Positions 1 through 6,679 of a DNA stretch of 9,609 nucleotides are shown piece after piece. The notes below the pieces were generated by a model. That model was not told where the DNA came from and made no database searches. It worked only from the letters and a program-made list of their open reading frames with translations. Positions within the stretch are counted from its first letter, which is position 1. Every line of letters starts with the position of its first letter. A program made the position numbers and the translations under genes. This DNA comes from Cytophagales bacterium (GTDB lineage: Bacteria > Bacteroidota > Bacteroidia > Cytophagales > Cyclobacteriaceae), in the NCBI GenBank assembly GCA_024643485.1, contig JAHEMU010000074.1:1-9609 (forward strand), given 5' to 3'.

Positions 1-483
1 GGCGGTTGCTTTTAAGATAACAGGGTATCCAATTTCTTTAGACAGTTCAATTCCTTCTTCAATGGAATCAACTAAACCAACAGATCCTGGAATGGTAGGC
101 ACTCCGGCAGCTTTCATGGTAGCCTTTGCAGTTGCCTTATCACCCATAGAATTAATCATATCGGCCGAAGCTCCTATGAATTTAATTCCGTATTCTTCAC
201 ATGCTTGGGAAAAATTAGCATTTTCAGAAAGGAAACCATATCCCGGGTGAATGGCATCAGCATTAGTAATTTCTGCTGCTGCGATGATACTGGGGATATA
301 TAAATAAGATTTACTGCTTGGAGCTTCTCCAATGCAAACTGCTTCATCGGCGAACCTAACGTGTAGGCTTTCTGCATCAGCTTTTGAATACACTGCTACA
401 GTTTTAATGCCCATTTCTTTACAAGTTCGGATAATCCGAAGGGCAATTTCACCTCTATTGGCTATAAGTATTTTTTTAAACAT
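1..483 (-). CDS. accC: Biotin carboxylase subunit of acetyl-CoA carboxylase, 5' part only
   Basis: The biotin carboxylase uses ATP and bicarbonate to carboxylate the biotin carried by AccB, the first half of the malonyl-CoA-forming reaction in the cytoplasm. The first 161 residues are present, from ATG at 483; the rest lies beyond the left edge. The protein opens with FKKILIANRGEIALRII, the standard start of the biotin carboxylase N domain. HPGYGFLSEN follows at about 80-89, then FIGA near 103 and MGDK at 113-116, whose Lys116 matches the ATP-binding lysine of the E. coli enzyme. The window ends at ILKATA, just before the expected glycine-rich ATP-grasp loop. The gene lies 18 bp after accB and is surely cotranscribed with it. 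Similar N domains occur in pyruvate and propionyl-CoA carboxylases, but the accB neighbour and the start make AccC by far the best call. Confidence 0.95.
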   Translation of the reverse strand, partial: MFKKILIANRGEIALRIIRTCKEMGIKTVAVYSKADAESLHVRFADEAVCIGEAPSSKSYLYIPSIIAAAEITNADAIHPGYGFLSENANFSQACEEYGIKFIGASADMINSMGDKATAKATMKAAGVPTIPGSVGLVDSIEEGIELSKEIGYPVILKATA

Positions 484-501
484 AAGATCGAGGGTTCGAG
501 G

Positions 502-978
502 TTATGCTGGATCTATCAAAAACAGCGGTTGGTCAAATTCAACAGGAGAAGCATTATCAACTAATACTTTAACAACAGTACCGCTGAATTCCGCTTCGAT
601 TTCATTGAAAAGCTTCATAGCCTCAATGATGCAAATGGTTTGTCCTTTTTCGACTGTGTCGCCTACATTCACAAATGACGGTGACTCAGGACTTGCAGAT
701 CGATAAAAAGTACCAATCATAGGTGATTTCATTTCCTTATGACTTGATTGAGGAGCAGCAGGTGCAGCGGCGGCAGGCGCAGCGGCAGCAGGTGCAGCAG
801 CCATTTCTGGAGCTCTCATAACAGGAGCGGCAGCCATTTCGGTAACACGAGTGTCTGGATTTCTTTTTACAGAAAGCTTCAGTTCTTCCGTTTCAATATT
901 CACCTCATTCAAGCCGCTTTGAGAAATAAAATCAATTAAATCCCTAATTTCTTTTGTTTTCATGGTCATCTCTTTCAT
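502..978 (-). CDS. accB: Biotin carboxyl carrier protein of acetyl-CoA carboxylase
   Basis: AccB carries the biotin that moves carboxyl groups from AccC to the carboxyltransferase. The 158-residue protein has the usual three parts. The N-terminal helical region (about 6-40) contains KTKEIRDLIDFI and NIETEELKLSVKR. A mobile Ala/Pro linker (about 48-77) follows. The C-terminal biotinyl domain (about 83-158) holds EAMK at 119-122, so Lys122 is the expected biotinylation site, followed by the typical FNEIEAE. Three in-frame ATGs, at 978, 969 and 963, compete as start; the third gives MKTKEIRDL, which matches the usual N-terminus of this family, so the true protein may be five residues shorter. 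The 978 start is kept because AGGGAAG lies upstream of it. The gene follows efp by 11 bp and precedes accC by 18 bp. Confidence 0.95.
   Translation of the reverse strand: MKEMTMKTKEIRDLIDFISQSGLNEVNIETEELKLSVKRNPDTRVTEMAAAPVMRAPEMAAAPAAAAPAAAAPAAPQSSHKEMKSPMIGTFYRSASPESPSFVNVGDTVEKGQTICIIEAMKLFNEIEAEFSGTVVKVLVDNASPVEFDQPLFLIDPA
755..799. repeat. Three 15-bp tandem repeats in the accB linker
   Basis: Three adjacent 15-bp units start at 755, 770 and 785. The first and third share their first 14 bases (GCAGCAGGTGCAGC); the middle copy differs at two of these. Each unit codes for five residues of the Ala/Pro linker of AccB, so a change in copy number would alter linker length without shifting the frame. 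The tract is very GC-rich compared with its surroundings. A further repeat, EMAAAP, occurs twice next to it (residues 47-52 and 58-63). Confidence 0.8.
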
Positions 979-989
979 TAGGTTCTTCC

Positions 990-1553
990 CTATTTTACAC
1001 GTTCAACATAAGATCTTGTTCGAGTATCCACCTTTACACGTTCATCTTGATCGATAAATAAAGGTACTTGGATAGTCGCACCCGTTTCCACCGTAGCAGG
1101 TTTAGATGCATTGGTGGCAGTATCGCCTTTAAGGCCAGGTTCCGTATATACGATGGTCATTTCCACAAATTGAGGAAGTTCACATCCGAGTATTTTTTCA
1201 TTTTCAGCGTGTACAATTACATCCACCTCTTGCCCATCTTTTAAAAAATCAGGGGCATCAATAAGGTCTACTTGAATGTTGATTTGTTCGAAAGTATTGG
1301 AATCCATAAAGTGGTGTCCTAAATCATCTTTATAAAGGAATTGATGAGGACGACGTTCGACACGCGCTGTAGTCACTTTTACACCAGCAGTAAAGGTATT
1401 TTCAATTACCTTTCCCGTGGTAACACTTTTAAGCTTTGTTCTAACAAAAGCTGGGCCTTTTCCAGGTTTTACGTGCTGGAATTCAACGATAGCAAATATA
1501 TCGTGGTTGTACTCCAGGCAAAGCCCATTTTTAAAATCGGCAGTTGTAGCCAT
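990..1553 (-). CDS. efp: Elongation factor P
   Basis: EF-P binds between the P and E sites of the ribosome and relieves stalling at runs of proline. The 187-residue length is normal. The N-terminal KOW-like domain carries the tip loop HVKPGKGPAF; Lys32 is the equivalent of the modified Lys34 of E. coli EF-P, so this is a lysine-type and not an arginine-type EF-P. Two OB-fold domains follow. The third has the family signature PGLKGDTA at about 148-155 and the usual ending KVDTRTRSYVERVK. The ATG at 1553 gives MATTADFKNG, a normal EF-P start. No gene for a lysine-modifying enzyme is in the window, so the modification state cannot be judged. The gene sits between fabH (58 bp upstream) and accB (11 bp downstream). 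Confidence 0.97.
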   Translation of the reverse strand: MATTADFKNGLCLEYNHDIFAIVEFQHVKPGKGPAFVRTKLKSVTTGKVIENTFTAGVKVTTARVERRPHQFLYKDDLGHHFMDSNTFEQINIQVDLIDAPDFLKDGQEVDVIVHAENEKILGCELPQFVEMTIVYTEPGLKGDTATNASKPATVETGATIQVPLFIDQDERVKVDTRTRSYVERVK

Positions 1554-1571
1554 AGAATTAGTTTATTCGGT

Positions 1572-1602
1572 TAAAGATACAAATGTTATGATTAATAGCA
1601 AT
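1572..1602 (-). promoter_or_regulatory. Possible promoter for efp-accB-accC
   Basis: On the minus strand an ATTG at 1602-1599 is followed, after 19 nt, by TATCTTTA at 1579-1572. Compared with the Bacteroidota consensus TTTG-N19-21-TAnnTTTG this matches 3 of 4 bases in the -33 box and 5 of 6 fixed bases in the -7 box. Transcription would start a few bases further on and leave a leader of roughly 10-15 nt before the efp ATG at 1553. It fills the only sizeable gap (58 bp) in the fabH-accC part of the cluster. Chance matches in AT-rich DNA are common, so this is a candidate only. Confidence 0.35.
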
Positions 1603-1611
1603 ACCTGAAAA

Positions 1612-2601
1612 TCAGTAAGCCCATTTTAGATATATCGAACCCCAGGTAAAACCACCTCCAAAAGCAGCTAACACAAGGTTATCTCCTTTTTTAAGTTTGT
1701 TTTCATAATCCCATAGTAATAGAGGAATGGTGCCGGCAGTGGTGTTGCCGTACTTTTCAATATTCATCATAACCTTCTCGTCATCAACACCCATGCGTCG
1801 TGCGGTTGCGTCAATGATACGTTTGTTGGCTTGGTGGGGAACCAGCCATTGTACATCTTCAGAAGTTAGATTATTTTTTTCCATGATTTGAGCACTCACA
1901 TCAGCCATGTTAGTAACGGCAAATTTAAATACAGTGCTACCATCTTGAAAAACATAATGCTCTTCGTTTTGTACGGTTTCTTGACTTGCGGGATAACGAC
2001 TTCCACCTGCCTTCATGCGCAAATAATCTTCACCAGCGCCATCAGATCGAAGTATGCTATCCTGAATTCCTAGTCCTTCTGAATTAGGCTCAAGCAAAAC
2101 AGCACCACCTCCATCACCGAAAATGATGCAAGTGGCTCTGTCTTTATAGTTGATAATGGAGGACATTTTGTCGGCTCCAACAACGATTACTTTTTTGTAT
2201 TTTCCGGATTCAATAAAACTTGCAGCAGTTGTAAGTGCAAATAAAAATCCTGAGCAGGCAGCAGAAATATCGTAGCTAAATGCATTTACGGCACCTACTT
2301 TAGTGGCAATAATATTCGCTGTTGCCGGGAACACCATGTCAGGTGTCACGGTAGCACAAATTAAAAGCTCAACATCTTCCGGGTTGGTATTCGTTTTTTC
2401 GAGTAAGCCTTTAACAGCTTCTACTCCTATAACTGATGTCCCTTGACCCTCACCTTTAAGAATTCTTCGTTCTTTAATTCCGGTTCGGGATGTAATCCAT
2501 TCGTCGTTAGTATCGACCATGGTTTCCAATTCCTGATTGGTCAGGCGGTACTCAGGTACATAACCATGTACTCCGGTAATTGCGGCTTTTATTTGTTGCA
2601 T
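1612..2601 (-). CDS. fabH: Beta-ketoacyl-ACP synthase III
   Basis: FabH starts type II fatty acid synthesis by condensing an acyl-CoA primer with malonyl-ACP to give a beta-ketoacyl-ACP. The 329-residue protein has the complete thiolase-fold catalytic triad: Cys116 in ISAACSGF, His256 in VPHQANKRI and Asn286 in YGNTTAGTIP, matching Cys112, His244 and Asn274 of the E. coli enzyme. TNDEWITSRTGIKERR at about 31-46 is the N-terminal FabH hallmark, and the ending AFGGGFTWGSIYLKW is typical. The start is ATG at 2601, giving MQQIKAAITG, 25 bp after the rpmF stop. The plsX gene that lies between rpmF and fabH in E. coli is absent here. Primer preference (acetyl or branched) cannot be read from the sequence. 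Confidence 0.97.
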   Translation of the reverse strand: MQQIKAAITGVHGYVPEYRLTNQELETMVDTNDEWITSRTGIKERRILKGEGQGTSVIGVEAVKGLLEKTNTNPEDVELLICATVTPDMVFPATANIIATKVGAVNAFSYDISAACSGFLFALTTAASFIESGKYKKVIVVGADKMSSIINYKDRATCIIFGDGGGAVLLEPNSEGLGIQDSILRSDGAGEDYLRMKAGGSRYPASQETVQNEEHYVFQDGSTVFKFAVTNMADVSAQIMEKNNLTSEDVQWLVPHQANKRIIDATARRMGVDDEKVMMNIEKYGNTTAGTIPLLLWDYENKLKKGDNLVLAAFGGGFTWGSIYLKWAY

Positions 2602-2626
2602 ATGTTGGAAAATTTAGGTTGCCTGC

Positions 2627-2818
2627 TTATGCAAGTACTTCCTTCTCCATCACAACTTTACCTTTATAGTAAAGTTTGCCTTCGTGCCAAAATGCACGGT
2701 GAGGAAGGTGTAATTCTCCAGTAATCGGGCAAGTAACCAAATTTTTAGCACTGTCTTTGTAGTGCGTTCTTCTTTTGTCTCTTCTGGTTTTGGACGTTTT
2801 TCTCTTAGGATGCGCCAT
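2627..2818 (-). CDS. rpmF: Large ribosomal subunit protein bL32
   Basis: This 63-residue, very basic protein is L32 of the 50S subunit. It begins MAHPKRKTSKTRRDKRRTHY, the standard L32 N-terminus, and continues with the L32 tail PHRAFWHEGKLYYKGKVV. Many L32 proteins hold a zinc ion with two CxxC pairs; here only Cys30 is left. The other three positions appear as Thr33, Phe43 and Glu46 by my alignment, so this is a zinc-free form. It lies 13 bp after yceD, the same pairing as in E. coli and many other bacteria, and 25 bp before fabH. Confidence 0.97.
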   Translation of the reverse strand: MAHPKRKTSKTRRDKRRTHYKDSAKNLVTCPITGELHLPHRAFWHEGKLYYKGKVVMEKEVLA

Positions 2819-2831
2819 TTTTTCTAAATAT

Positions 2832-3368
2832 TTATTTTCTTAAATTCTTTAAAGCATTCCATCTGGGGTCTAGCTGCTCTTCTGATTTTTCAGTTGAGTC
2901 TTCATCAGTTGAATAAACAATATCATCCATTTCCTCTTCTTCCTCAGATCTTAAATCCGGATGAAGCTTTTTCATTGGTAAATTCAATACAATATACTCA
3001 AAGAAATAACTTCCCAAATCCAATTGATCTAGGTTTCTGGGGATGATAATTAAATTGTCATCCATTTCCTCCCATTGATCTCCATATTTGAAAATCAGTG
3101 TTTGGCTCAATTGAATTGATTCATTAAATTCCCTTAAACTTCTGTCGCAGAGCAATATAACGTCACCTTTCAATTCAAATTCTACCTGAATCATGGTCTC
3201 CGATTTGTCTAATTTAGCGTGGCATTGCCAGCTTCCTTTTTCAACCGGAGAGTTCTCAAACTGTTCAAAGAACGAGTCATTTGCTTCAAAATTAAATTCA
3301 TGGGCCTTGAAACCAAGACCCTGAATGTCAATTTTATAATCAGATAACCACTTTTTTCCCATACCCAT
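2832..3368 (-). CDS. yceD: YceD/DUF177 family protein, linked to 23S rRNA
   Basis: This is the YceD (DUF177) protein normally coded just before rpmF. In E. coli and plants, members of the family are needed for normal 23S rRNA levels; the exact biochemical role is not settled. The 178-residue protein has a beta-rich core, a VILLCDRSL segment at about 70-78 and YFFEYIVLNLPM at 121-132, as in other Bacteroidota members. A strongly acidic stretch (about 141-167) with five Glu in a row follows, ending in the family signature DPRWNALKNL. Only two cysteines (49 and 74) are present. Two ATGs, at 3368 and 3362, could serve as start, giving MGMGKK or MGKK. The gene directly follows a very good promoter and precedes rpmF by 13 bp. 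Confidence 0.9.
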   Translation of the reverse strand: MGMGKKWLSDYKIDIQGLGFKAHEFNFEANDSFFEQFENSPVEKGSWQCHAKLDKSETMIQVEFELKGDVILLCDRSLREFNESIQLSQTLIFKYGDQWEEMDDNLIIIPRNLDQLDLGSYFFEYIVLNLPMKKLHPDLRSEEEEEMDDIVYSTDEDSTEKSEEQLDPRWNALKNLRK

Positions 3369-3381
3369 TTTAAACGGGACG

Positions 3382-3414
3382 CAAATTTAAGAAGATATTT
3401 TTAATTATTTCAAA
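3382..3414 (-). promoter_or_regulatory. Strong Bacteroidota-type promoter for yceD-rpmF-fabH
   Basis: On the minus strand TTTG at 3414-3411 is followed, after exactly 21 nt, by TAAATTTG at 3389-3382. Both boxes match the Bacteroidota primary sigma factor consensus (TTTG and TAnnTTTG) at every fixed position, with normal spacing. The expected transcription start is a few bases past 3382, only about 5-12 nt before the ATG at 3368. The promoter lies in the 67-bp gap after pdxA and would let the ribosomal and lipid genes be expressed apart from pdxA. Confidence 0.7.
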
Positions 3415-3435
3415 GAATATTAAATATCCGTTGAA

Positions 3436-4443
3436 TTATTTCTTGTTTTTCACTAAGTCATACGCCTGATAGATGGCCTGACGCATCGAGGATTCGTTCG
3501 CAATATTCTGCCCAGCGATGCTATAAGCGGTTCCGTGGTCAGGAGATGTGCGAATAATTGGTAGCCCCGAAGTAAAATTAATTCCGTTCCCAAACGCTAA
3601 AGTTTTAAAGGGAATTAATCCTTGATCGTGATACATTGCTAAAATCGCATCGTATTTCGTGTACCTCCCCTCCCCAAAGAACCCATCCGCTGGGTAAGGA
3701 CCAAAAACCAATTTTCCTGAATCTCGCATTTTTTGTATAAGATCATTCAAGTATTGCTCTTCTTCACTTCCAATCAGCCCCTTATCTCCATTGTGTGGAT
3801 TTATTCCTAAAATCGCAATACGTGGCTTTTGAATTCCAAAATCATTCCTCAAAGAGTTTTCAAGTACATTGATTCTTTTTTCTATCAATTCAGGATTTAA
3901 TTTATCGACCACTTCTCTTAGAGGAATATGTCCCGTCACCAATCCAATTCTTAAATTCTCACCTACCATCAACATGATGCAATCCTGTGCGCCAAACATT
4001 TCAGCTAAATATTCGGTGTGACCAGGAAAATGAAAATCATCACTTTGAATGTTGTGCTTGTTAATTGGGCCCGTAACAATGGCGTCTATATGCCCCTCCT
4101 TAATGTCTTCAACTACTTTTTGCAATGCTAATCGAGCTGCTTTTGATGACGCTTCTGTCGGTTGGCCTGCGTTAATTTCTAAGGTTTCCTCCCAGCAATT
4201 GATAACATTTACTTTTCTAGGAATGGCATCGGCGGCTGATTTTACTTGGGTATATTGAAAATCATTTAATCTGAAATTCTTTCTATAGTAACTCAATGTC
4301 TTGGTCGAACCATATATAATAGGAGTCATATTGTTGAATATTCGCTGGTCGACCAGAGATTTCATAATGACTTCCGGACCAATACCATTGATATCTCCAA
4401 GTGTAATTCCAATTTTAGGTAATTCTTGTTTTTCGCTAGACAT
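3436..4443 (-). CDS. pdxA: 4-hydroxythreonine-4-phosphate dehydrogenase
   Basis: PdxA oxidises 4-phosphohydroxy-L-threonine with NAD; the product decarboxylates to the amino ketone that PdxJ condenses into pyridoxine phosphate (DXP-dependent vitamin B6 pathway). The 335-residue protein has the family start GITLGDINGIGPEV, then PINK at 126-129, GHTEYLAE, and the three metal-binding histidines His172 (GHIPL), His217 (NPHNGD) and His272 (YHDQG). Their spacing of 45 and 55 residues equals that of E. coli His166, His211 and His266. The ending TSPDHGTAYSIAG is also typical. The start is ATG at 4443, giving MSSEKQELPKIGITLGD. The gene is first on its strand and is divergent from rsmA. A few PdxA relatives (PdxA2, DtnK-linked) act on other 4-phosphates, but nothing nearby suggests that. 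Confidence 0.95.
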   Translation of the reverse strand: MSSEKQELPKIGITLGDINGIGPEVIMKSLVDQRIFNNMTPIIYGSTKTLSYYRKNFRLNDFQYTQVKSAADAIPRKVNVINCWEETLEINAGQPTEASSKAARLALQKVVEDIKEGHIDAIVTGPINKHNIQSDDFHFPGHTEYLAEMFGAQDCIMLMVGENLRIGLVTGHIPLREVVDKLNPELIEKRINVLENSLRNDFGIQKPRIAILGINPHNGDKGLIGSEEEQYLNDLIQKMRDSGKLVFGPYPADGFFGEGRYTKYDAILAMYHDQGLIPFKTLAFGNGINFTSGLPIIRTSPDHGTAYSIAGQNIANESSMRQAIYQAYDLVKNKK

Positions 4444-4460
4444 AGGATGAGCTTAATTTT

Positions 4461-4480
4461 ATTGCGATCTTTGACGCAAT
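4461..4480. repeat. Inverted repeat ATTGCG-N8-CGCAAT
   Basis: Six-base arms ATTGCG (4461-4466) and CGCAAT (4475-4480) are perfect inverted copies around an 8-nt centre that contains the candidate plus-strand -33 box TTTG. It could be an operator or a small hairpin in the pdxA leader. Arms this short can arise by chance. Confidence 0.4.
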
Positions 4481-4496
4481 TTAAAGGAAAAATACG

Positions 4497-4511
4497 CTTA
4501 TTTAAAATAAG
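4497..4511. promoter_or_regulatory. 15-bp perfect palindrome, possible operator
   Basis: CTTATTT (4497-4503) and AAATAAG (4505-4511) are exact inverted copies around a single central A. The site sits in the middle of the divergent pdxA/rsmA region, overlapping the candidate rsmA -7 box at 4493-4500. The size and symmetry suit a dimeric DNA-binding protein, but the DNA is AT-rich and no regulator gene lies nearby. Confidence 0.4.
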
Positions 4512-4549
4512 ATAGATTTACCTTTTTTATTTTTATTAAACATCACCCA

Positions 4550-5323
4550 GTGGTACGACCTAAAAAACACCTCGGACAACATTTTTTAAAAGAACCGGCG
4601 ATTGCAGAAAAGATTGTAAACAGCCTTACCAACCATGGAGAATATGCACAGGTGTTAGAAATAGGTCCTGGTACCGGGGTCCTCACGCAGTTTCTCGTTC
4701 GGAAAGATTATCAATTAACAGTTGTTGAAATTGACACTGAATCGGTGACTTATTTAAGGGAGAATTACAAAGAGGATCAGTTTAGAATTATCTCAGGTGA
4801 TTTTTTAAAGATGGAAGATGGCTTGCCGGAAGCTCCTTTTGCGATTATTGGAAATTTCCCCTATAATATTAGTTCTCAAATATTTTTCAAACTGTTGAAA
4901 ATACGAAATCAGGTTCCTGAGGTAGTAGGAATGTTGCAAAAAGAGGTGGCAGAAAGAATTAGTTCGCCTCCAGGTAGTAAGGTTTACGGAATTTTAAGTG
5001 TTCTACTTCAAGCCTATTATGATATAGAATATTTGTTCACGGTTGAGCCTGGTTCCTTCAATCCTCCACCTAAAGTGAATTCGGGGGTTATTAGGCTTAA
5101 AAGAAATACGACACAATCACTTGATTGCAATGAAGAGTTGTTTACTAAACTTGTAAAACAAGGATTTCAAAACAGACGCAAAACATTGCGCAACGCGTTA
5201 AAAAGTCTAAATTTGCCAGCAAGTATCATAGGAGAATCCATTTTGGACAAACGAGCAGAACAGCTTAGTGTTCAAGACTTTGTTAAATTGACTAAAGATG
5301 TAGAAGAAGGGTGGAAGCTTTAA
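4550..5323 (+). CDS. rsmA: 16S rRNA (adenine1518-N6/adenine1519-N6)-dimethyltransferase
   Basis: RsmA (KsgA) uses S-adenosylmethionine to dimethylate two adjacent adenines near the 3' end of 16S rRNA during late 30S assembly. The 257-residue protein shows KKHLGQHFL at 5-13, the SAM loop VLEIGPGTGVLTQFL at 35-49, the acidic end of strand 2 (VVEID, 58-62), SGDFLKM at 82-88 and the catalytic NFPY at 102-105 (NLPY in E. coli). FNPPPKVNSGVIRL at 170-183 and FQNRRKTLRN at 206-215 complete the family pattern. The start must be GTG at 4550: the frame is open only from 4511, contains no ATG before it, and the next Met is residue 87. No Shine-Dalgarno is visible. The last 13 bp overlap mgtE. Confidence 0.96.
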   Translation: MVRPKKHLGQHFLKEPAIAEKIVNSLTNHGEYAQVLEIGPGTGVLTQFLVRKDYQLTVVEIDTESVTYLRENYKEDQFRIISGDFLKMEDGLPEAPFAIIGNFPYNISSQIFFKLLKIRNQVPEVVGMLQKEVAERISSPPGSKVYGILSVLLQAYYDIEYLFTVEPGSFNPPPKVNSGVIRLKRNTTQSLDCNEELFTKLVKQGFQNRRKTLRNALKSLNLPASIIGESILDKRAEQLSVQDFVKLTKDVEEGWKL

Positions 5324-6678
5324 CCAAATTTGAGTTATCAAAAGAATTCCTTGACCGGTTGGAAGATGCGATTTCAGCAAAGGATGAAAAGTTTATTGTT
5401 GATTCGCTCCAAGGGGTTAATGTGGCAGATATTGCTGCATTATTGGAGGAGTTAGTCACCGTTGAAGCTAAATACGTACTGGATTTATTAGGGAAGGAAG
5501 CTACAGTCGATGTGATCAATTTCATGGACGAGGATACTCGTTCCGACTTCCTTAAAATCTTTAATAAAGAAGAAATTGCGCGTGTTGTAGGAGATCTAGA
5601 TTCTGATGATGCTGCAGATATTATGAATGAACTTCCTATTAAAGAAAGGGAAGAAATCATTTCTTTAATAGATGACCGCGAAGTAGAGCAAAATATTATA
5701 GAACTGTTACATTATGATGAAGATGTAGCAGGTGGTTTGATGGCCAAGGAATTGGTGAAGGCCAATAAATCGTGGACGGTTATTCAAACAATAGAGGAAA
5801 TTCGAAGACAAGCGGAGAAAGTAGATAAAATATATTCCGTTTACGTCGTTGATGATTTTAACCATTTATTAGGTAGGGTATCTTTAAAACGCATTCTATT
5901 GTCTGATGATAAGACACTGGTTGGTGAGCTTTTTGACGAAGAAATCATTTCAGTCGAAACTTCGATGAGTGAAGAAGAAGTTGCTGGAATTATGCAGAAG
6001 TATGATCTTGAAGTGATTCCGGTAGTAAATGTCAGTGGACAATTAGTCGGGCGGATTACGGTCGATGATATTATTGATGTAATTACCGAAATGGCGGAGG
6101 AAGAACGTCAGTTGATGTCGGGTATTACTGAAGATGTTGAGGAAGACGATAGTGTTTGGATGCTAACTCGAGCGAGATTGCCTTGGTTGGTAATTGGAGT
6201 TGTTGGGGGATTGATGAGTGCTGAGTTCATGGGGCTGTTTGAGAAAGATATTATGGCCGGCGCTTGGATTGCGCTTTTTTTACCGTTAATCCAGGCAACC
6301 GGGGGGAATGTGGGTATTCAATCTTCTTCGATTGTTGTTCAAAGTTTGTCACAACATTCTGTTTTCGAAGAGAATCTTTGGCGAAGATTATTAAAGGTAT
6401 TTACCATTGCTCTTTTAAATGGTTTTGTATTGAGCTTATTAGTATTTGGTGCCACTCATTTTATGAGTTTTAGTATTCAGCAAGGGTTTATAGTTTCCAT
6501 TTCCCTTTTCAGCGTAGTGGTGATTGCTTCTTTGGTTGGTACCATTACTCCATTAATATTGAATAAAGTAGGGTTTAATCCGGCTTTAGCTAGTGGTCCG
6601 TTTATTACCACGCTAAATGATATTTTAGGGCTAGCCATTTACTTTTATTCTATTCATTTATTATCTGCTAATCTTTAA
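5311..6678 (+). CDS. mgtE: Magnesium transporter MgtE
   Basis: MgtE is a dimeric inner-membrane Mg2+ channel gated by its cytoplasmic domains. The 455-residue protein has all expected parts: the N-terminal helical domain (about 30-135), two CBS domains (about 140-200 and 205-262), a plug helix region and the membrane domain (about 287-455) with five segments. The signature PLIQATGGNVGIQSSSIVVQ lies at 325-344. The last segment carries NPALASGPFITTLND at 423-437, whose Asp437 corresponds to the pore Mg2+ ligand Asp432 of the Thermus protein. The start is GTG at 5311; a stop at 5293 precedes it and the first in-frame ATG codes for residue 72, so no other start fits. It overlaps rsmA by 13 bp, which suggests translational coupling. 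No Mg2+ riboswitch is possible in this layout. Confidence 0.95.
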   Translation: MEALTKFELSKEFLDRLEDAISAKDEKFIVDSLQGVNVADIAALLEELVTVEAKYVLDLLGKEATVDVINFMDEDTRSDFLKIFNKEEIARVVGDLDSDDAADIMNELPIKEREEIISLIDDREVEQNIIELLHYDEDVAGGLMAKELVKANKSWTVIQTIEEIRRQAEKVDKIYSVYVVDDFNHLLGRVSLKRILLSDDKTLVGELFDEEIISVETSMSEEEVAGIMQKYDLEVIPVVNVSGQLVGRITVDDIIDVITEMAEEERQLMSGITEDVEEDDSVWMLTRARLPWLVIGVVGGLMSAEFMGLFEKDIMAGAWIALFLPLIQATGGNVGIQSSSIVVQSLSQHSVFEENLWRRLLKVFTIALLNGFVLSLLVFGATHFMSFSIQQGFIVSISLFSVVVIASLVGTITPLILNKVGFNPALASGPFITTLNDILGLAIYFYSIHLLSANL

Positions 6679-6679
6679 A

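Larger units (their letters stand above)
4444..4549. promoter_or_regulatory. Divergent promoter region between pdxA and rsmA
   Basis: These 106 bp separate two outward-facing genes and must hold promoters for both. The plus strand has TTTG at 4470-4473 and, 19 nt later, TACGCTTA at 4493-4500 (4 of 6 fixed -7 bases); another -7-like box, TACCTTTT, lies at 4519-4526 without a suitable -33 box. On the minus strand the best -7-like box is TATTTTTC (4494-4487), also without a clear -33 partner. No promoter here is convincing on its own. The region also holds two inverted repeats, listed separately. No riboswitch-like structure was seen. Confidence 0.5.

Noticed and set aside
486..500. AGGGTTCGAGG-like string between accB and accC resembling a tRNA T-arm
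   Set aside because: No acceptor, D or anticodon arm can be built around it, and the gap is only 18 bp.
332..706. A 124-codon plus-strand open frame opposite accC and accB
   Set aside because: It is the antisense shadow of two clear genes and has no recognisable protein pattern.
2602..2626. TAAATTTT on the minus strand before fabH as a promoter
   Set aside because: No -33 box at a suitable distance, and the 25-bp gap suggests simple cotranscription with rpmF.
3394..3428. Inverted repeat GATATTT / AAATATC around the -33 box of the yceD promoter
   Set aside because: Seven-base AT-only-core arms 21 nt apart are expected by chance in DNA this AT-rich.
5292..5660. A 122-codon minus-strand open frame, rich in Ser, opposite mgtE
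   Set aside because: It mirrors the codon pattern of mgtE and its low-complexity serine content is typical of antisense shadows.
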